The position numbers and the translations under genes were made by a program. Positions 34,182-46,447 of a DNA stretch of 64,000 bases are shown here, in pieces (the stretch's first letter is position 1; each line of letters begins with the position of its first letter). Source of the DNA: Dallia pectoralis (taxonomy: Eukaryota > Chordata > Actinopteri > Esociformes > Umbridae); the NCBI GenBank assembly GCA_029465975.1, contig CM055730.1, positions 6,433,801-6,497,800 of the forward strand. The letters are read 5' to 3'. The notes beneath the pieces were generated by a model that was not told where the DNA came from, ran no database searches, and saw nothing but the letters and a program-made list of their open reading frames with translations.

Positions 34182-34602
34182 CACACATGTAATGTGACTG
34201 GCCTTCTCTGTATAAAATGTAATGTGATTGGTCCTCTCTATATAACATGTAATGTGACTGGTCCTCTCTGTATAACATGTGATGTGACTGGTCCTCTCTG
34301 TATAACATGTAATGTGACTGGTCCTCTCTGTATAACATGTACTGTGATTGGTCCTCTCTATATAACATGTAATGTGACCGTTCCACTCTTATATACCATG
34401 TAATGTGATTGGTCCTCTCTATATAACATGTAATGTAATTGGTCCTCTCTATATAACATGTAATGTGACTGGTCTTCTCTGTATAACATGTGATGTGACT
34501 GGTCCTCTCTATATAACATGTAATGTGATTGGTCCTCGCTATATAACATGTAATGTTCCACTCTTATATACCATGTTATGTTATCGCTCTTCTCTTTAAA
34601 AC
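34182..34602 (+). repeat. 30-bp minisatellite
   Basis: About 14 copies of GTAATGTGACTGGTCCTCTC plus TGTATAACAT, with T/A and C/T variants (ATATAACAT, GATTGG). Two units carry GTTCCACTCTTATATACCAT, so a second subtype is interspersed at 34380 and 34556. Open frames on both strands are artefacts. Confidence 0.96.
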
Positions 34603-35707
34603 ATATAAAATAAAAATAATATGACAAAACATGACAATATATTAAATAGTTTTATCATATGTAATATGACCGATCCTCTATAACGTAAGGACCCTGGACC
34701 TCTCTCTCCGTAGCAGGTAACGTGATTAGTCTCTCTTTAGGGTGTCTGGTCTAAGCTGTTGATGACACTTCTGTCAATAATATGAATACTAATTAGTAAA
34801 TGTTAGTTTTTTCCCTCTGATCCACTCTGTATACAGACATTTGTCTGCCATTCAGATGGTGCCAGATGGTGAGGTTGTTTATGACCGTGCATTAATGTGC
34901 CTGTGATGTAGGTAGTCAACCAGGAAGTTAGAGTAGAACGTGTAGAAACCAGGGTATCATGAACAGAGTTTGGTTTTCACACACACACACACGCACGCAC
35001 ACACACACATACACATGCATACTCTTCCACTTCAGTTGCTTTGGTAAACAGGAATACTTTTTTTACGTGTCACTGCATATCAGGATATGCAAAATTGCAG
35101 ACATGAGATCCAATTTGGTGACACGGTGACACGTTGATTAATCGTCCCCTGACTCCTGTTCTCCCATATAAGCAGAATACATCCTCAGACATGACAAGGA
35201 TTAATGTTTGATTAATGCTTTCCATTAATGCCTCCCATGTCAACGTTTATTATCTAAGTAAGAAAAACAATCAGACTGCTGATGTTGTTTATTGTACGGA
35301 CGGCATCACTCGTGCACGGTAGTGGGAGTAAAGCTGTCCATAATGGGGCACCAGTTCCATACGTTGAACACTACATGCTGTGTCTGTAGTGTGAGGAACC
35401 CGCTTGACCAGAGCCTTATTGAGAGCCTTATTGAGAGCCTTATTGAGCAACGTGTAGGGAATTGTGTGAACTGGGTACAGACTTAGTGACCCCGGGACCT
35501 TGTTCAAGAATAGGAATTTTAAATGTTTGCTAATCTGGGAAGCAGTTGGGCTCCATGGATTGTAAGTAGCGAAGATCAAAACAACAGTGGACAAATGTGG
35601 GTGTTTTAGAGGGTTTGGGAACGGAAAGCTTTGGCATTTAGGAACATCATCCTCTAGATAGAAGAACATAACGCACCAACACAACAATTTGTAAAGAAAC
35701 CACCATT
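34603..35707. other. Non-coding interval with small repeats
   Basis: A CA microsatellite at 34978-35018 and three copies of the 12-mer GAGCCTTATTGA at 35412-35447. A 132-codon minus frame at 35289-35687 has no recognisable domain. Confidence 0.6.
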
Positions 35708-35866
35708 AGACATGGCTTGGTTGGTAGAGCTCAGCGATTTCCATTTCAGGGATGCGGGTTCAATTCCCAGAGGCAATCAGTATGAAAACAGTTTGACACT
35801 GCATTCATTCAACATTGTAAGTCGCTTTGAATAAGAACATCTGCTAAATGACAAACATTGAAATTA
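35708..35866 (+). mobile_element. tRNA-derived SINE
   Basis: The A-box-like TTGGTTGGTAGAGCTCAGCG (about 35719) and a B-box matching GGTTCAATTCC (35758) are spaced as in a tRNA-derived SINE. The 3' part, GTAAGTCGCTTTGAATAAGA then CATCTGCTAAATGAC, is the conserved tail of widespread fish SINEs, used by a partner LINE for reverse transcription. The head is too diverged to be a working tRNA. Confidence 0.85.
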
Positions 35867-36616
35867 CATTTGGTGCTGAATAGTCTTTGGAGAGTTTCAT
35901 CGAAGATGATATTGGATAGGAATAAATCAAGGTAATGTCTATGAGGGAGATTTTACATAATTCCTATTAAAGAACCTGCAGTCTTACAAAAGCAGCGGTG
36001 GAATAAGGCTTTAGTTCGGTTAAGCGCTTGCAGATTCCTCTTAAATTATTAGACCAGGTCAGGACAGTGCACGGGCACAGGCCAAAATGACAGGAAAGGG
36101 CTCCTTGGATATATACGTGGTTCGCTTTCTCATGACTGTCAGGTGCCGCGATGCCCAGCACGCTGATGGACGTTATCCCGCCTTCTCCAATGACAAGCGG
36201 CGCCCCCAGACAATGCATGCCCGTCTGAGTGATTGACTCGTGCCACGCTGATAGAATAGCGGTTCCGCTGGGCGTGGGCAAAAGGGGCTCGAGAACCCCC
36301 ACCCCACCCCCTCCCATTCTGCAATTCAACACAGTGTCGGTGCAATTCAAGAGATAAATTGGTTACTTCGGGGTAAATTGTGGTAGTTTGTCAGGGGCAG
36401 GTTTAGCCAATGGGTAGTCAATGTTACCCAGACAAATGCTGAAAATATTTGCTTTCCTGTCCTAAGGCAAGAGTGGAAATGTCATCTCAATATGATGCTG
36501 AATCTAAACAATCGCTCAACATGCCTCACTCTCCGAGATCGGGACCCAAATCACGCCGCTTCACGTCTCTCTTCCCCTCATTCCCAGGACGTTAAAGACA
36601 AGTCCACTAGGGAGGT

Positions 36617-36656
36617 GTGTCTCAAATCACATACGATTCCCTATTTGGGAAATGAC
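36617..36656 (+). mobile_element. Fragment of the palindromic element
   Basis: CTCAAATCACATACGATTCCC followed by TATTTGGGAA: the two ends lie close together, so the centre is deleted. Confidence 0.45.
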
Positions 36657-36829
36657 TTGCCACCTAACAGAAAAGTGTGATAATGTAGTAGAAGATATGG
36701 CTTAGAGAGGCGTTTGGTTCGCGGCGTGTTAAATAAGACGGAGCGAACATGGCCTGGCCATGTAAGGAGCCGAGCCCTTAGCTTGGTTTACACACTCCAA
36801 CACCTGCTGAGGCCATGGAGCTAAAGCCT

Positions 36830-36907
36830 GCGTTCCAAATGGAACCGTGTTCCCTGTTTAGCGCACTGCTTCTCACCAGAGCCACGATAAAGTGGGGTGC
36901 CACTCCT
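36830..36907 (+). mobile_element. Short palindromic (MITE-like) element copy
   Basis: GTTCCAAATGGAACCGTGTTCC, then TTTAGCGCACTGCTTCTCACC and CCAGAGCC, then GGGGTGCCACTCC. It follows the order of other copies with a truncated right end. Confidence 0.6.
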
Positions 36908-37514
36908 GTTTAGGGTGCAGACGCATCAGCTAGCGGGTCTTTAGCGTTCATTAGGGCTATGTGGTCCCTGACCACGGTAATTGATGCTGGTTGTCAGGTC
37001 AGATAAGTTTAACTGAAACCACCAGTGAAGCCTGACAGAGGGGAGCATCTGTAAGACTTTAGGGAAGGCTTTTCCTGATTGCTGTGCAAGGAAATGAAAC
37101 TGGTTAAAGGGTGGATATGAATTCTATTGTCTCCTGGAGAATCCATAAGGAGGCTTTACATTGCAACTGTGGGGGGAACGTTATGAGTTATTAGACAAAC
37201 CTCTGATTAGGGTTCATCAAAAGTCATTTTCAAGATACTTTGGGTGTTTAAAAATCAAAAAAACATCAGTCAGAAAAATAACACTGATAATTATTAATAG
37301 TTTTGAAAAGTTAAATAAATGAAAAACAGGAATTGAGGTTACAATAGAAATATAATTGATTTTATTTCTACTGACACCAATTAAAGACCACTTCCTATGG
37401 CTCCTCTTCAGTACATCTGCCGACCAAAACACAAACACATTCCCATTGCAGCTAGCATTATTGCTAGCCTTCAACATGTCATTGACATTTTTTGATTGAG
37501 AGTGGTATATCAAA

Positions 37515-37855
37515 TAGGTATTAGCATTATAAGTTGGTACATAAAATAAGTAATAGCATTATCAGTTGGTACATACAATGGGTAAAGGCATTATCAGTTA
37601 GTACATAATATAGGTATTAGCATTTTCAGTTAGTACATAAAATAGGTATTAGCATTTTCAGTTGGTACATAAAATGGGTATTAGCATTACCAGTAATACA
37701 TAAAATAGATATTTTCTATTATGCAGTAATACATAAAATGGGTATTAGCATTAGCAGTTAATACATAAAATAAGTGTCAATGTTAACATTTGGTACATTC
37801 AATAAGTATCTATATTAACAGTTGGTTCATTAAATAAGTATCCACATTAACCGTG
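37515..37855 (+). repeat. Degenerate 32 to 41-bp tandem repeat
   Basis: About nine to ten diverged copies built from GGTATTAGCATTATCAGTTG and GTACATAAAATA. Spacing varies and the right end (GTATCTATATTAACAGTTGG) is most diverged, so the array is old. Confidence 0.85.
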
Positions 37856-38452
37856 ATAGAAGATTTGAGTACATCTTTGTTAGTACTTCCCTGAATGATG
37901 TGCATAAGTGGCACAATATTGAATAACTCCTTCTCAAATGCAGTTGATGATCTTAAAATAGGGGACACAGTGCATTGGCTGGCAGGATGGATTGGTTCAG
38001 TAATTGGTTTGTCTGTTCGGCTAGATTGATTAGGTATGTAATTGGTTTGTCTGTTCATTGCCTGTGATGTGTCTCATCAGTAATGTAGGGGAGATGAGGA
38101 TGGAGGCTGTATGTGTGTGTGTGTGTGTGTGTGTGTGGTTGGGGGGTGAATGGTGCACTGGTTCACCTGAATCCCCCCTGAACAATGGACGGGTCACTAT
38201 GACAACGGTGTCGTTGTAAAATGATTTGTCGCTAACTGTGGGGAGTGAGGGTCAACCTGTAGGCCCATGCCCTAACTAAACATGCTCTTTATATAAAGCA
38301 TGCAATTTGGGACGGTCACTAACTAACAGGAGACTTGGCTTTGATTTGCCCCTGGAAAGCTAATTAAGAGTTGGACCAAATGAGAAATTACTTATTCACG
38401 TCATGCAACAGACAATAACCCACCAGCAAATGATTATGGCTCAGGTGTAGGG

Positions 38453-38484
<32 letters not shown>

Positions 38485-39006
38485 ATTGTGTGTATATGTG
38501 TCTTAACTGCCGTTGCAAATGTTTAAATTCCTACGTGTCTTACTTAATTGACCACACTCCATGTAATGTCCACTAGGCTATAATTCAAAAGCAGCACTTC
38601 CTAGTTTCTTAATAATATGAGTGACATAAACTCCATTGTAATGTTGTTGTTTTTTTGCTGTATTGAGATGTAAATAAATTCTAATGTTTATCCACCCTAA
38701 CATCAATGGGAATCCATCAGGATTCTGTGATACTATTTCATGTGGATGCGCGTGCGCGTGCGTCCTCATGGGGGCAGTGTGTGACGATAGTATGGCACTG
38801 AACGTTCCAATGGGAACATTCCAATTTGATCGACAACCACAGAACTTTGACACCCACATTACATAGTCCACTCAAGATCAATTCGGCTGCTTGCACTATA
38901 TCTTCCGAACAGCCAAGAGTACTATATAATCTTAGTGTGTAATGTACGGAGTGTGTCACTGTATCGCAAAGATACTCGATTTGGGATTTTCGGTCCTTGA
39001 TCTTAA
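37856..39006. other. Unique non-coding interval with TG runs
   Basis: TG microsatellites at 38112-38139 and 38457-38484. TAATTGGTTTGTCTGTTC occurs twice about 40 bp apart (37999, 38039). No gene seen. Confidence 0.6.
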
Positions 39007-39466
39007 CGCTCCAGCAGCATCAGGACCGTGTGTGGTTGTGCATGTGCGTATATGGAGAGCCATACTGACGCTCCAGCAGCATCAGAACCGTGTGTGGTTG
39101 TGTCTGTGCGTATATGGAGAGCCATACTGACGGTCCAGCAGCATCAGAACAGTGTGTGGTTGTGTCTGTGCGTATATGGAGAGCCATACTGACGGTCCAG
39201 CAGCATCAGAACCGTGTGTGGTTGTGTCTGTGCGTGTGGAGAGCCATACTGACGGTCCAGCAGCATCAGAACCGTGTGTGGTTGTGTCTGTGCGTATATG
39301 GAGAGCCATACTGATGGTCCAGCAGCATCAGAACCGTGTGTGGTTGTGTCTGTGTGTATATGGAGAGCCATACTGACGGTCCAGCAGCATCAGAACCGTG
39401 TGTGGTTGTGTCTGTGCGTATATGGAGAGCCATACTGACGGTCCAGCAGCATCAGCAGTGGTGTTG
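39007..39466 (+). repeat. 62-bp minisatellite
   Basis: About 7.4 copies of a unit containing GGTCCAGCAGCATCAGAACC, GTGTGTGGTTGTGTCTGTGC and GTATATGGAGAGCCATACTG. One unit lacks TATA (58 bp). Copies are over 95 percent alike, indicating recent expansion. Confidence 0.97.
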
Positions 39467-39795
39467 GAGAGATGACCAACCCAAACTGGTTCATTAAAGG
39501 ATGTTGCTGCAGTGACTGTCTCGTACTGGGTAAAACTTCAGTATAACTGACCGGGTGAGTGTGCATTTTTAGGAGATATATAATCCAAATGTTACAGATG
39601 CCTGATGTCGTCCTAAATTATCTGATCTAGTTTTGTCCAAAAGTAAAATCTGAGTTTCAGAAGATGTTTTCTAACGCTTTGATGACCTGTATGGATAGTG
39701 TTGGATTGGCCCGGAAAGCCGCACTCGGATGCGTTATATCAGAACATTGCGATGCTGTGGACGTTTGAAACGTTTTGGATCACAGTGCCTGTGTG
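39467..39795. other. Unique non-coding interval
   Basis: Single-copy DNA, GC content rising towards 39.7 kb; no motif beyond those listed next. Confidence 0.5.
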
Positions 39796-39960
39796 CCTCC
39801 TGTTCTGGTACGTCATTGTCACTCCGTCCAATCAGCATGGAGCTGTGTAGAGGAGCGTTTATCCACGCGTCCTGTGCGGTTCCAGTGGTGAAATAATGAA
39901 CGCATCCATGCAGCCGGAGTGCTTCATTCTCATTCAGTGAGTCTGTAGTCTAGTGAACAT
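39796..39960 (+). promoter_or_regulatory. Candidate promoter region
   Basis: A CRE half-site (TACGTCA, 39809-39815) and a CCAAT box (39828-39832) lie within a CpG-containing stretch of single-copy DNA. A clear TATA box is missing at the expected distance. The assignment depends on the exon-like segment ending at 40103. Confidence 0.25.
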
Positions 39961-40047
39961 GAATTTAGGTGATACCGTTTGTGTTGTTTTTAGGAATGAA
40001 ACAGCCAATTAAAGCATGAATTGGAGCTTATATATTTGTCAAAATCA

Positions 40048-40103
40048 ATGGTTTTCTACACCGGCAAATACCATTTATTCAGACTACTCTGGACTCAAAT
40101 ATG
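40048..40103 (+). CDS. Candidate first coding exon
   Basis: An ATG at 40048 opens a frame of 18 codons (MVFYTGKYHLFRLLWTQI) that runs into AATATG/GTGAGT, a strong splice donor. G at +4 is favourable, but -3 is T. A second reading uses the ATG at 40101 that directly abuts the donor, as in genes whose first coding exon holds only the initiator codon. No downstream exon is identified in the window, so this may be chance. Confidence 0.2.
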
Positions 40104-43100
40104 GTGAGTAGCTGACCGTTTATTTTTTCCCCATATTTGAAGTTTTAATTATATATAAATATATATATATATATATGAAAAGAAAAAAAATACATATATA
40201 TATATTATATTATAGTTATAGATGTTATAATAGATGTAATATAGATGCTTTTCATTAGTGCATGATTTTGGTCGGTAGAGTACAGACTCACAAATATTGG
40301 AAACTTGGTTAAATAAACAGAATATGTCTTGTTTTCTATCAGGCATGAAAAAAAATCGTTTATATAGTTTATATATACATAATATAAAACAGACATATTC
40401 CTGTCCAGCAATTATTCCATTGTAGTTTTCTTCATGTATTTTTCTCATGTGTCCAGCAGTCTAAACATCTGCAGAAATTGCCTAATATTGTTCCTCGCTA
40501 TGACCGATCTTAAGCACTGTTACTCTGGTTTGACCGGTTGTTTATCCAGAACTGAGAATGAGCCGACTGCTTTAAAATAAATATTGTTTGTTTTAACTGA
40601 CATTCATCATATTTTCGTTTTTTAAAGACCGATACTTTTTTATTGAGCCTGATGACGACGCTCGTATATACATTCATATCTTTCTATTTCAAAAAGTGCC
40701 AGTAAACTAGTCGCAATTTAAGAAAATCGTCAGTATTAATCTCTGAAATTGTCAAGTAGGATACATTTGAATGCTACACCTGTGGCATGATTTGGTTAAC
40801 TAAAGATTTGGTTAAGTTTAGGTTTGTGTGCTATTTTGGTTTGTGCTGACAAAAAACACATCAACCTTTACAACCAGATCAGGAGATAACTTCATCAGCA
40901 GACACATCTGTGATTCATTCATGGCGACTGTATTGCCAGGTTGGTGCCAGGGTAGCAAAGACACACCGTGGCAAAACTGCTTTTCACAAAACTCATAAAA
41001 AGATATTAAGACGATCTTCGGCTGTGTCTGTGGGAGACAATCCTTTGCATAACCCCTTTCAGGTTCCAGGTAGAACCCCTTCATTTCCAAGTAGAATTTG
41101 ATTGGTTTCAGGTAGAACACTTTTGGGTACCTTGCATTCTTGTGCAAGTTGTGGAAAATTACTGCACCTAAGAAGTGGCTGTCTTGAGGATATTTTTTTG
41201 ACCCAGGCAGTTCTTACTGCTCACACAGAACAATCTGCACAAACTGACACACGCTTCGAGGCTGAATGGGTACATACATCTGCCTCTGGATGGATGGTCC
41301 TGTTTGAACTCAACCCATCCCCCTGCACTGTAGCTTGAACAGTTGGCAGAACTTGAACCGATGCCAGGGATTCATACCACTTGTTCGAAGGCCCTTTAAA
41401 AATGTAGGCTTAAAGCCATTTGGTTTGTTATTGAATAGGCTACCAACTGTTATCTGGCGTTCTCTATCATACATGTGTTTTATCATGTGTGAAATGTACG
41501 TTTATGTGTATGTGTATCTGCGTGGCCAGAAACATACTCCTGCTGTGAGAGCAGATCGGACGGCTCTGAGGTGAATTGATTACGCACGCCGTTATTCAAA
41601 ACAACAGTCAGATTGTATATACAGGCTGAGCTATGTTAATGAGATGCTTACCTCAGCCGACATTATATATGATCTCTGGCACAATTTATGCTGCACTCTA
41701 ATGCAAAAATTCCCACTAGCTCTCTTTCTCTCTCTTTATCACGCACTCTTTATCACTCTCTCTCTGTGCTCTCCCTTCGTTCTGTGTCCTCACTCCTAGT
41801 GCTGGAGAAGGGTTCGGCCCCTCAGATAACCTGAGCTGTAATTCTCAATGCTCTTCATCCATAAATAATATATTTCTAAAACCTAGGAAATCAAATGCAC
41901 AACTGTGGTACATTTCCATTTTAATAGAGCTCATCTGAAGCCTGAACATGCATCCGAAACTACAGTTTGTTCTCTGTGAGTGCCCTATTGGACCTGGTCA
42001 AGACAAGTGGCAGAACTTGTGAATTGTTCTCCAGAGGGGACGATCAGCGAGAGGACCAGTCCTTTCTGGGCTGCACACTTCTCGCAGCTTTTTGAACACT
42101 GTAGATAGTTTTACATACCAAGTCAAGGGTATACAAAATATAACTTATTTATATGTTATGCTCTTCTGCACTTCAATTGGTGACATTTTGAAATCGGTCT
42201 AATTTTTCTATATACTGTAAGTGTTACCTGTTCATTATTGGCACTTTATTTAAAAGGCTCTGTGAGATGGAAAAGAGAGATAGTCACAGAGTCAGAGATG
42301 GAGGGAGTGAAACGGATCATAGAAAATGGACGGGGAGAGAGAAATAAAGACGAGAGTGTGAATGTCTCCACAAAAGGCGCTGTTTAACCAGTATCCAATT
42401 AAAAACCATCCTGAATTTGACCCTTAACCCCATTTTTAACCTAATGGGGCAGACATACAAGCGACACCCTGCGCTCTTAGAGACATTCCGACATCCTGTT
42501 TTCAAGCAGGCATAGAAGTTACGTAGTAATTGATGGCAGACTGCATGCGTTGTCTGTACAGCAACACGGGCAATCGAACACTAGACATTTTATTAAAGAA
42601 GGTTATTTGTACAATCATGAAAACCTCTGCTGCGGTCTCAACTGACTGTTGAAACTGGTTGAAACTGGAAAACAGACGATATATTTCTTAGAGTCATAGC
42701 GTATCAGTGGTTTTCCAGTGTGGTACTTAGCTAACATCGTCAGCTCTGTTAATGTAACTCTAAGCAACCAAATCTCTGTTTGGGCCTCCAAAAGAAGCGA
42801 GGTGCCACTGGATAACCCTGACAGGATCGCTGAAAGACAGATGTTATGATTCTCTGGCGACCTCGCACAGTACTCTTGATACTTGAATATGACTACATTA
42901 ACTAATCGGAGCACATTTCCTCTTACCAACTGTGTTGACCATATTTAGACTCCAGTCTACAGTCCATCTGATATGTTCGTCATGACATCTTTCCATATTT
43001 GGCTCCGTAAATCTCTTTCCTCAGCAGGAGTCCAGAACGTGTATTTTTCAAGACCCAATGTTGTAAGTTATGTGATGCAAATTAGTTAAAACAACACCTA

Positions 43101-43194
43101 AGCAACACCCCCTTAAGCCTTTAAATGTTTCAAGAATGTTTGAACAGCTGGCGCTGAACGTCAGAGCGTCTTTAACTCATCCAGAAGTCCGCTA
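40104..43194. other. Non-coding interval
   Basis: AT microsatellite-like DNA at 40150-40215. At 41065-41130 GTTCCAGGTAGAAC, AAGTAGAATTTG and GGTTTCAGGTAGAAC repeat imperfectly about every 26 to 30 bp, a pattern resembling a common salmonid repeat. The segment 41700-41780 is CT-rich. No gene is recognised. Confidence 0.5.
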
Positions 43195-43692
43195 AATGTC
43201 CCGTTCTTAACATTTTTAGATCATGGGGTTCTTAATGTTTTTTATTCCTGACTTGGCTTATTAGATCACAGGGTTCTTAACGTTTTTTATTCCTGACTTG
43301 GCTTAATATATCAAGGGGTTCTTAATGTTTTTTATTCCTGACTTGGCTTATTAGATCATGGGGTTCTTAACGTTTTTTATTCCTGATTTGGCTTATTAGA
43401 TCATGGGGTTCTTAAAGTTTTTTATTCCTGACTTGGCTTATTAGATCATGGGGTTCTTAACGTTTTTTATTCTTGACTTGGCTTATTAGATCATGGGGTT
43501 CTTAAAGTTTTTTATCACTGACTTGCCTTATTAGATCATGGGGTTCATAACGTTTTTATTCCTGACTTGGCTTATTAGATCATAGGGTTCTTAAAGTTTT
43601 TTATTCCTGACTTGGCTTATTAGATCATGGGGGTTCTTAACGTTTTTTTATTCCTGACTTGGCTTATTAGATCATGGGGTTCTCTCAAATGA
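43195..43692 (+). repeat. 45-bp minisatellite
   Basis: About 11 copies built from TTAGATCATGGGGTTCTTAA and CGTTTTTTATTCCTGACTTGG. Variants include AAAGTTTT for AACGTTTT and small T- or G-run length changes; a degenerate first unit lacks the TTATTCCTGACTTGG part. Confidence 0.96.
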
Positions 43693-45069
43693 ATGTACTC
43701 ACCTACCCCCTCTCCCCTCCTCTCCTATATTTCAAATATATAAAATGAGCATCCATAAAGAATGGATATGTAATTAGAGGAACATTGATGCTTCCTATTT
43801 GCCTAGGAAAGAAATTGCTTCACCTCTCACTCATTATCGGTTTCCGGGTCATGCAGTAGAGAGGACAGAGGACAGCGGATTGCAGCTTTACTTTAACCAA
43901 ATGAGAAAGCTCCCATGTCATTGTCATAGAATAGACGCAGAGATCAGTGCTTTACGTACAACGTCCCTGTGCTTTCAATAAATGCTGTGTGTAAATCCAT
44001 TTATTCAAACGACTGCTTTAAATTGGCTGGATAAAAGCCTGAACCATGTCATAATCTTTTGATTTAAATATATGATTTAAACATTACTAACGTCAGAGTA
44101 ATCTTTAAGCATAATGTTGGTTCAATTGAAATCAAACCAATAGATTTTTGGCAGCGGTGGTCTCATTATTTCAACGTCCGTGTCCAAAATAGAGACCTAT
44201 TGCCGATATTGGGGCACAGTGATGTTTTACTAGATCCTAGGGCCAGTGGTTTTGCGCACACTCTAGACTTTTTTCGAGTAGCTTTCCCGTCACAACAACT
44301 GCCATAATAGATATAGAATTTTTCATCCCGTTGTACTGATGTGAGGAAGACAACTCAGTAGCAGGTGGTCATGTACTAATGCTAGTGGAAAACACTACAG
44401 CCTCATGCTTGTTCAGCAATGTACGAAGAAAATAAAGCAAATTGTAGTGGTATGCGCCGGAAGGTTGAATAGTTGAGTGGTTTGTATTTGTGTGTGTGTG
44501 TGTGTGTGTCTCTCACTCTTTCTCTCTGTCTCTCTCTGTCTTCAAACAGTAGTAGTTTGTATTTGTGTGTGTTTATGTAGTATGTTGTAAAGTTGGGATA
44601 TGCTCTGGAGGAGTTGAGTGGTGTGTATTTGTGTGAATGTCTTTCTGTGTGTGTGTGTGTGAAGTATGTTGTAAAGTTGGTGTATGCTCTGGATTGAAGA
44701 GTAGAGCAATATGTAGAGAGTCTGGTGTCTGGTCTCAGAGCTGGACCCTCAGGACACCATTGTAAATAAGACTTTGGTTTTTAATATAGCTGCCTGGTAA
44801 AATGAAGGGTTCAATAAAAACAAATCTGCTTTGCAGCGAGATGGCTGACTGGATCACTGACTTCTCTCCAAAGCTCAAAGGATGATTGGTTGACTGGCTG
44901 GCTTGCTGACTGATTGCCTTACTGATTGACAGGCTGACACCTCTCAATGGCTAGAGAGTAGCTGGTTAACTGACTGGCTGTTTGACTGACTGATCGATCG
45001 ATTGACTGGCTGACTAACTAACTGTTGAGTGTTAGCAATTTACAGACAGGCCAATCTTTTACCAGTGCA
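43693..45069. other. Non-coding interval with small repeats
   Basis: A TG run at 44490-44510 and CT-rich DNA to 44540. The segment TGTAGTATGTTGTAAAGTTGG recurs about 90 bp later at 44665. Imperfect TGACTGGCTG repeats lie at 44885-45020. No gene seen. Confidence 0.6.
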
Positions 45070-45353
45070 GAGGAAGTGCAACCTTTATAGGTAGTGTGTG
45101 TGATTTCTCCAGGAAGTCTGTGACCTCTACAGGAAGTGTTTCTGGGATCTCTACAGGAAGTGTCTGTGACTTCTAGAGGAAGTGTGCGTGTAACCTTGAC
45201 AGGAAGTGTCTGTGATTTCTAGAGGAAGTGTGCATGTGACCTGGACAGGAACTGTCTGTGACTTCTAGAGGAAGTGTGCGTGTGACCTGGACAGGAACTG
45301 TCTGTGACTTCTAGAGGAAGTGTGCCTGTGACCTGGACAGGAAGTGTGTGGGG
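45070..45353 (+). repeat. About 46-bp tandem repeat rich in AGGAAGTG
   Basis: Two related 23-bp halves alternate: one with CTGGACAGGAAGTGTCTGTG, one with CTTCTAGAGGAAGTGTGC. AGGAAGTG or a one-base variant occurs about 12 times. AGGAAGTG is the core recognised by ETS-family factors, so it is a homotypic motif cluster, though probably by repeat origin alone. Confidence 0.85.
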
Positions 45354-46447
45354 CCTCTTAAGAAGTGTTTTGGTTTCTAGTGGTGATTCATCGTGAATGT
45401 CAACAACATGGTGCCAACATCCTGTGGTGAGTCTGTAGTGCTGCTGGAACTCTGTGTCCTTCACTATACTGACATATCTGCGGTCAACCAGGGTATGCTT
45501 TTACTGGGAAGTCATTAAAAAGACATTGTAAAAGTGTCTCAAGTAGCCTAATCACTGTAGTTTCAGGCCCTGTGTCTTGTTTGAATTCAGAGTTGAAGAG
45601 CCTTCCATAAAAAGCCAGATTTATGTCTGTTCTGAGTTGATTCCTTGGGTTTCTCCAACTGTCAGAGGACTGAATAGGTCCCTCGGTCATGGCTCAGCCG
45701 GGCCTCGTTGTAGTGGAGTATATTTGATAAAAGAATAATACATGAAAAAACAGATACGGGACCATTGTGTGCTGTAGCTCTCAGCGTCATTTAATTATTC
45801 TGCAATCAGACTGCTCTGTTTGCACTGGGCTCCCGCCATCACAGTAACAAGGCCATATTATGAAAGTCATTGCGATAGTGTGCCGAAGTTAGAGCAAAGC
45901 AGGACGGGCGATGTTCAATGCCGGGCGTGGAAACAATGGAACAATAAGCTGGGAGTCCAGTATCTCAAGGCCAGCTTGTCTCAATTGTCACCGCAGAGAA
46001 ATTGACTGAAACTGTGTTATTGTATTGTCATTTTGCCGTTCCACAGTTGATGCCCTACGGTTCGCGTACATTGTTTAATGCAATGTGATCCCGGGAAGAG
46101 TAGCTTTGATTTTTACCTGCCAAATAAAATCCCTTAATCTGTATCTATGCCAGGACAATAAACTAATTCATAATCCTAGCATTTAGAAGTACCGATTATT
46201 CGTAGTTTGGTTTGGAGAATAACAAACCCTCACCAATAGACAATTCCGTGCCCTAGAATCTGGGAGTGCAACTCTCTGTCCCAAATTAAACTTCCCATTT
46301 CCCGCAGAGCCCTACCATAGTGCACTATGCACAGTGTCAAGTGTCATTTGGGACACAAACAGTGCTCTGAAATGTTTATATAAATATATTATATTTACAA
46401 TGTGTGTATAAAACGTGTGTATGTGTGTCAGTATGATTCTCCACTCA
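45354..46447. other. Non-coding interval
   Basis: Unremarkable apart from a palindromic element copy at 46279. Confidence 0.55.
46279..46357 (+). mobile_element. Short palindromic (MITE-like) element copy
   Basis: TCCCAAATTAAACTTCCC, then AGAGCCCTACCATAGTGCAC, then GTCAAGTGTCATTTGGGACA. Both ends are present. Confidence 0.75.

Larger units (their letters stand above)
35867..37514. other. Non-coding interval with two palindromic element copies
   Basis: A GC-rich patch at 36120-36310 contains overlapping minus-strand frames (up to 127 codons, 35967-36350) with no recognisable domain. MITE copies lie at 36617 and 36830. Confidence 0.5.

Noticed and set aside
35708..35866. tRNA gene
   Set aside because: A- and B-box-like sequences are present, but no cloverleaf closes and the typical fish SINE 3' tail follows directly.
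35967..36350. 127-codon minus-strand frame in a GC-rich patch
   Set aside because: Overlaps another open frame on the same strand, has no domain or codon bias that I can see, and GC-rich DNA has few stops by chance.
40101..40109. Calmodulin-type first exon (ATG directly followed by the donor)
   Set aside because: The ATG/GTGAGT arrangement alone is too short, and no EF-hand exon is found downstream in the window.
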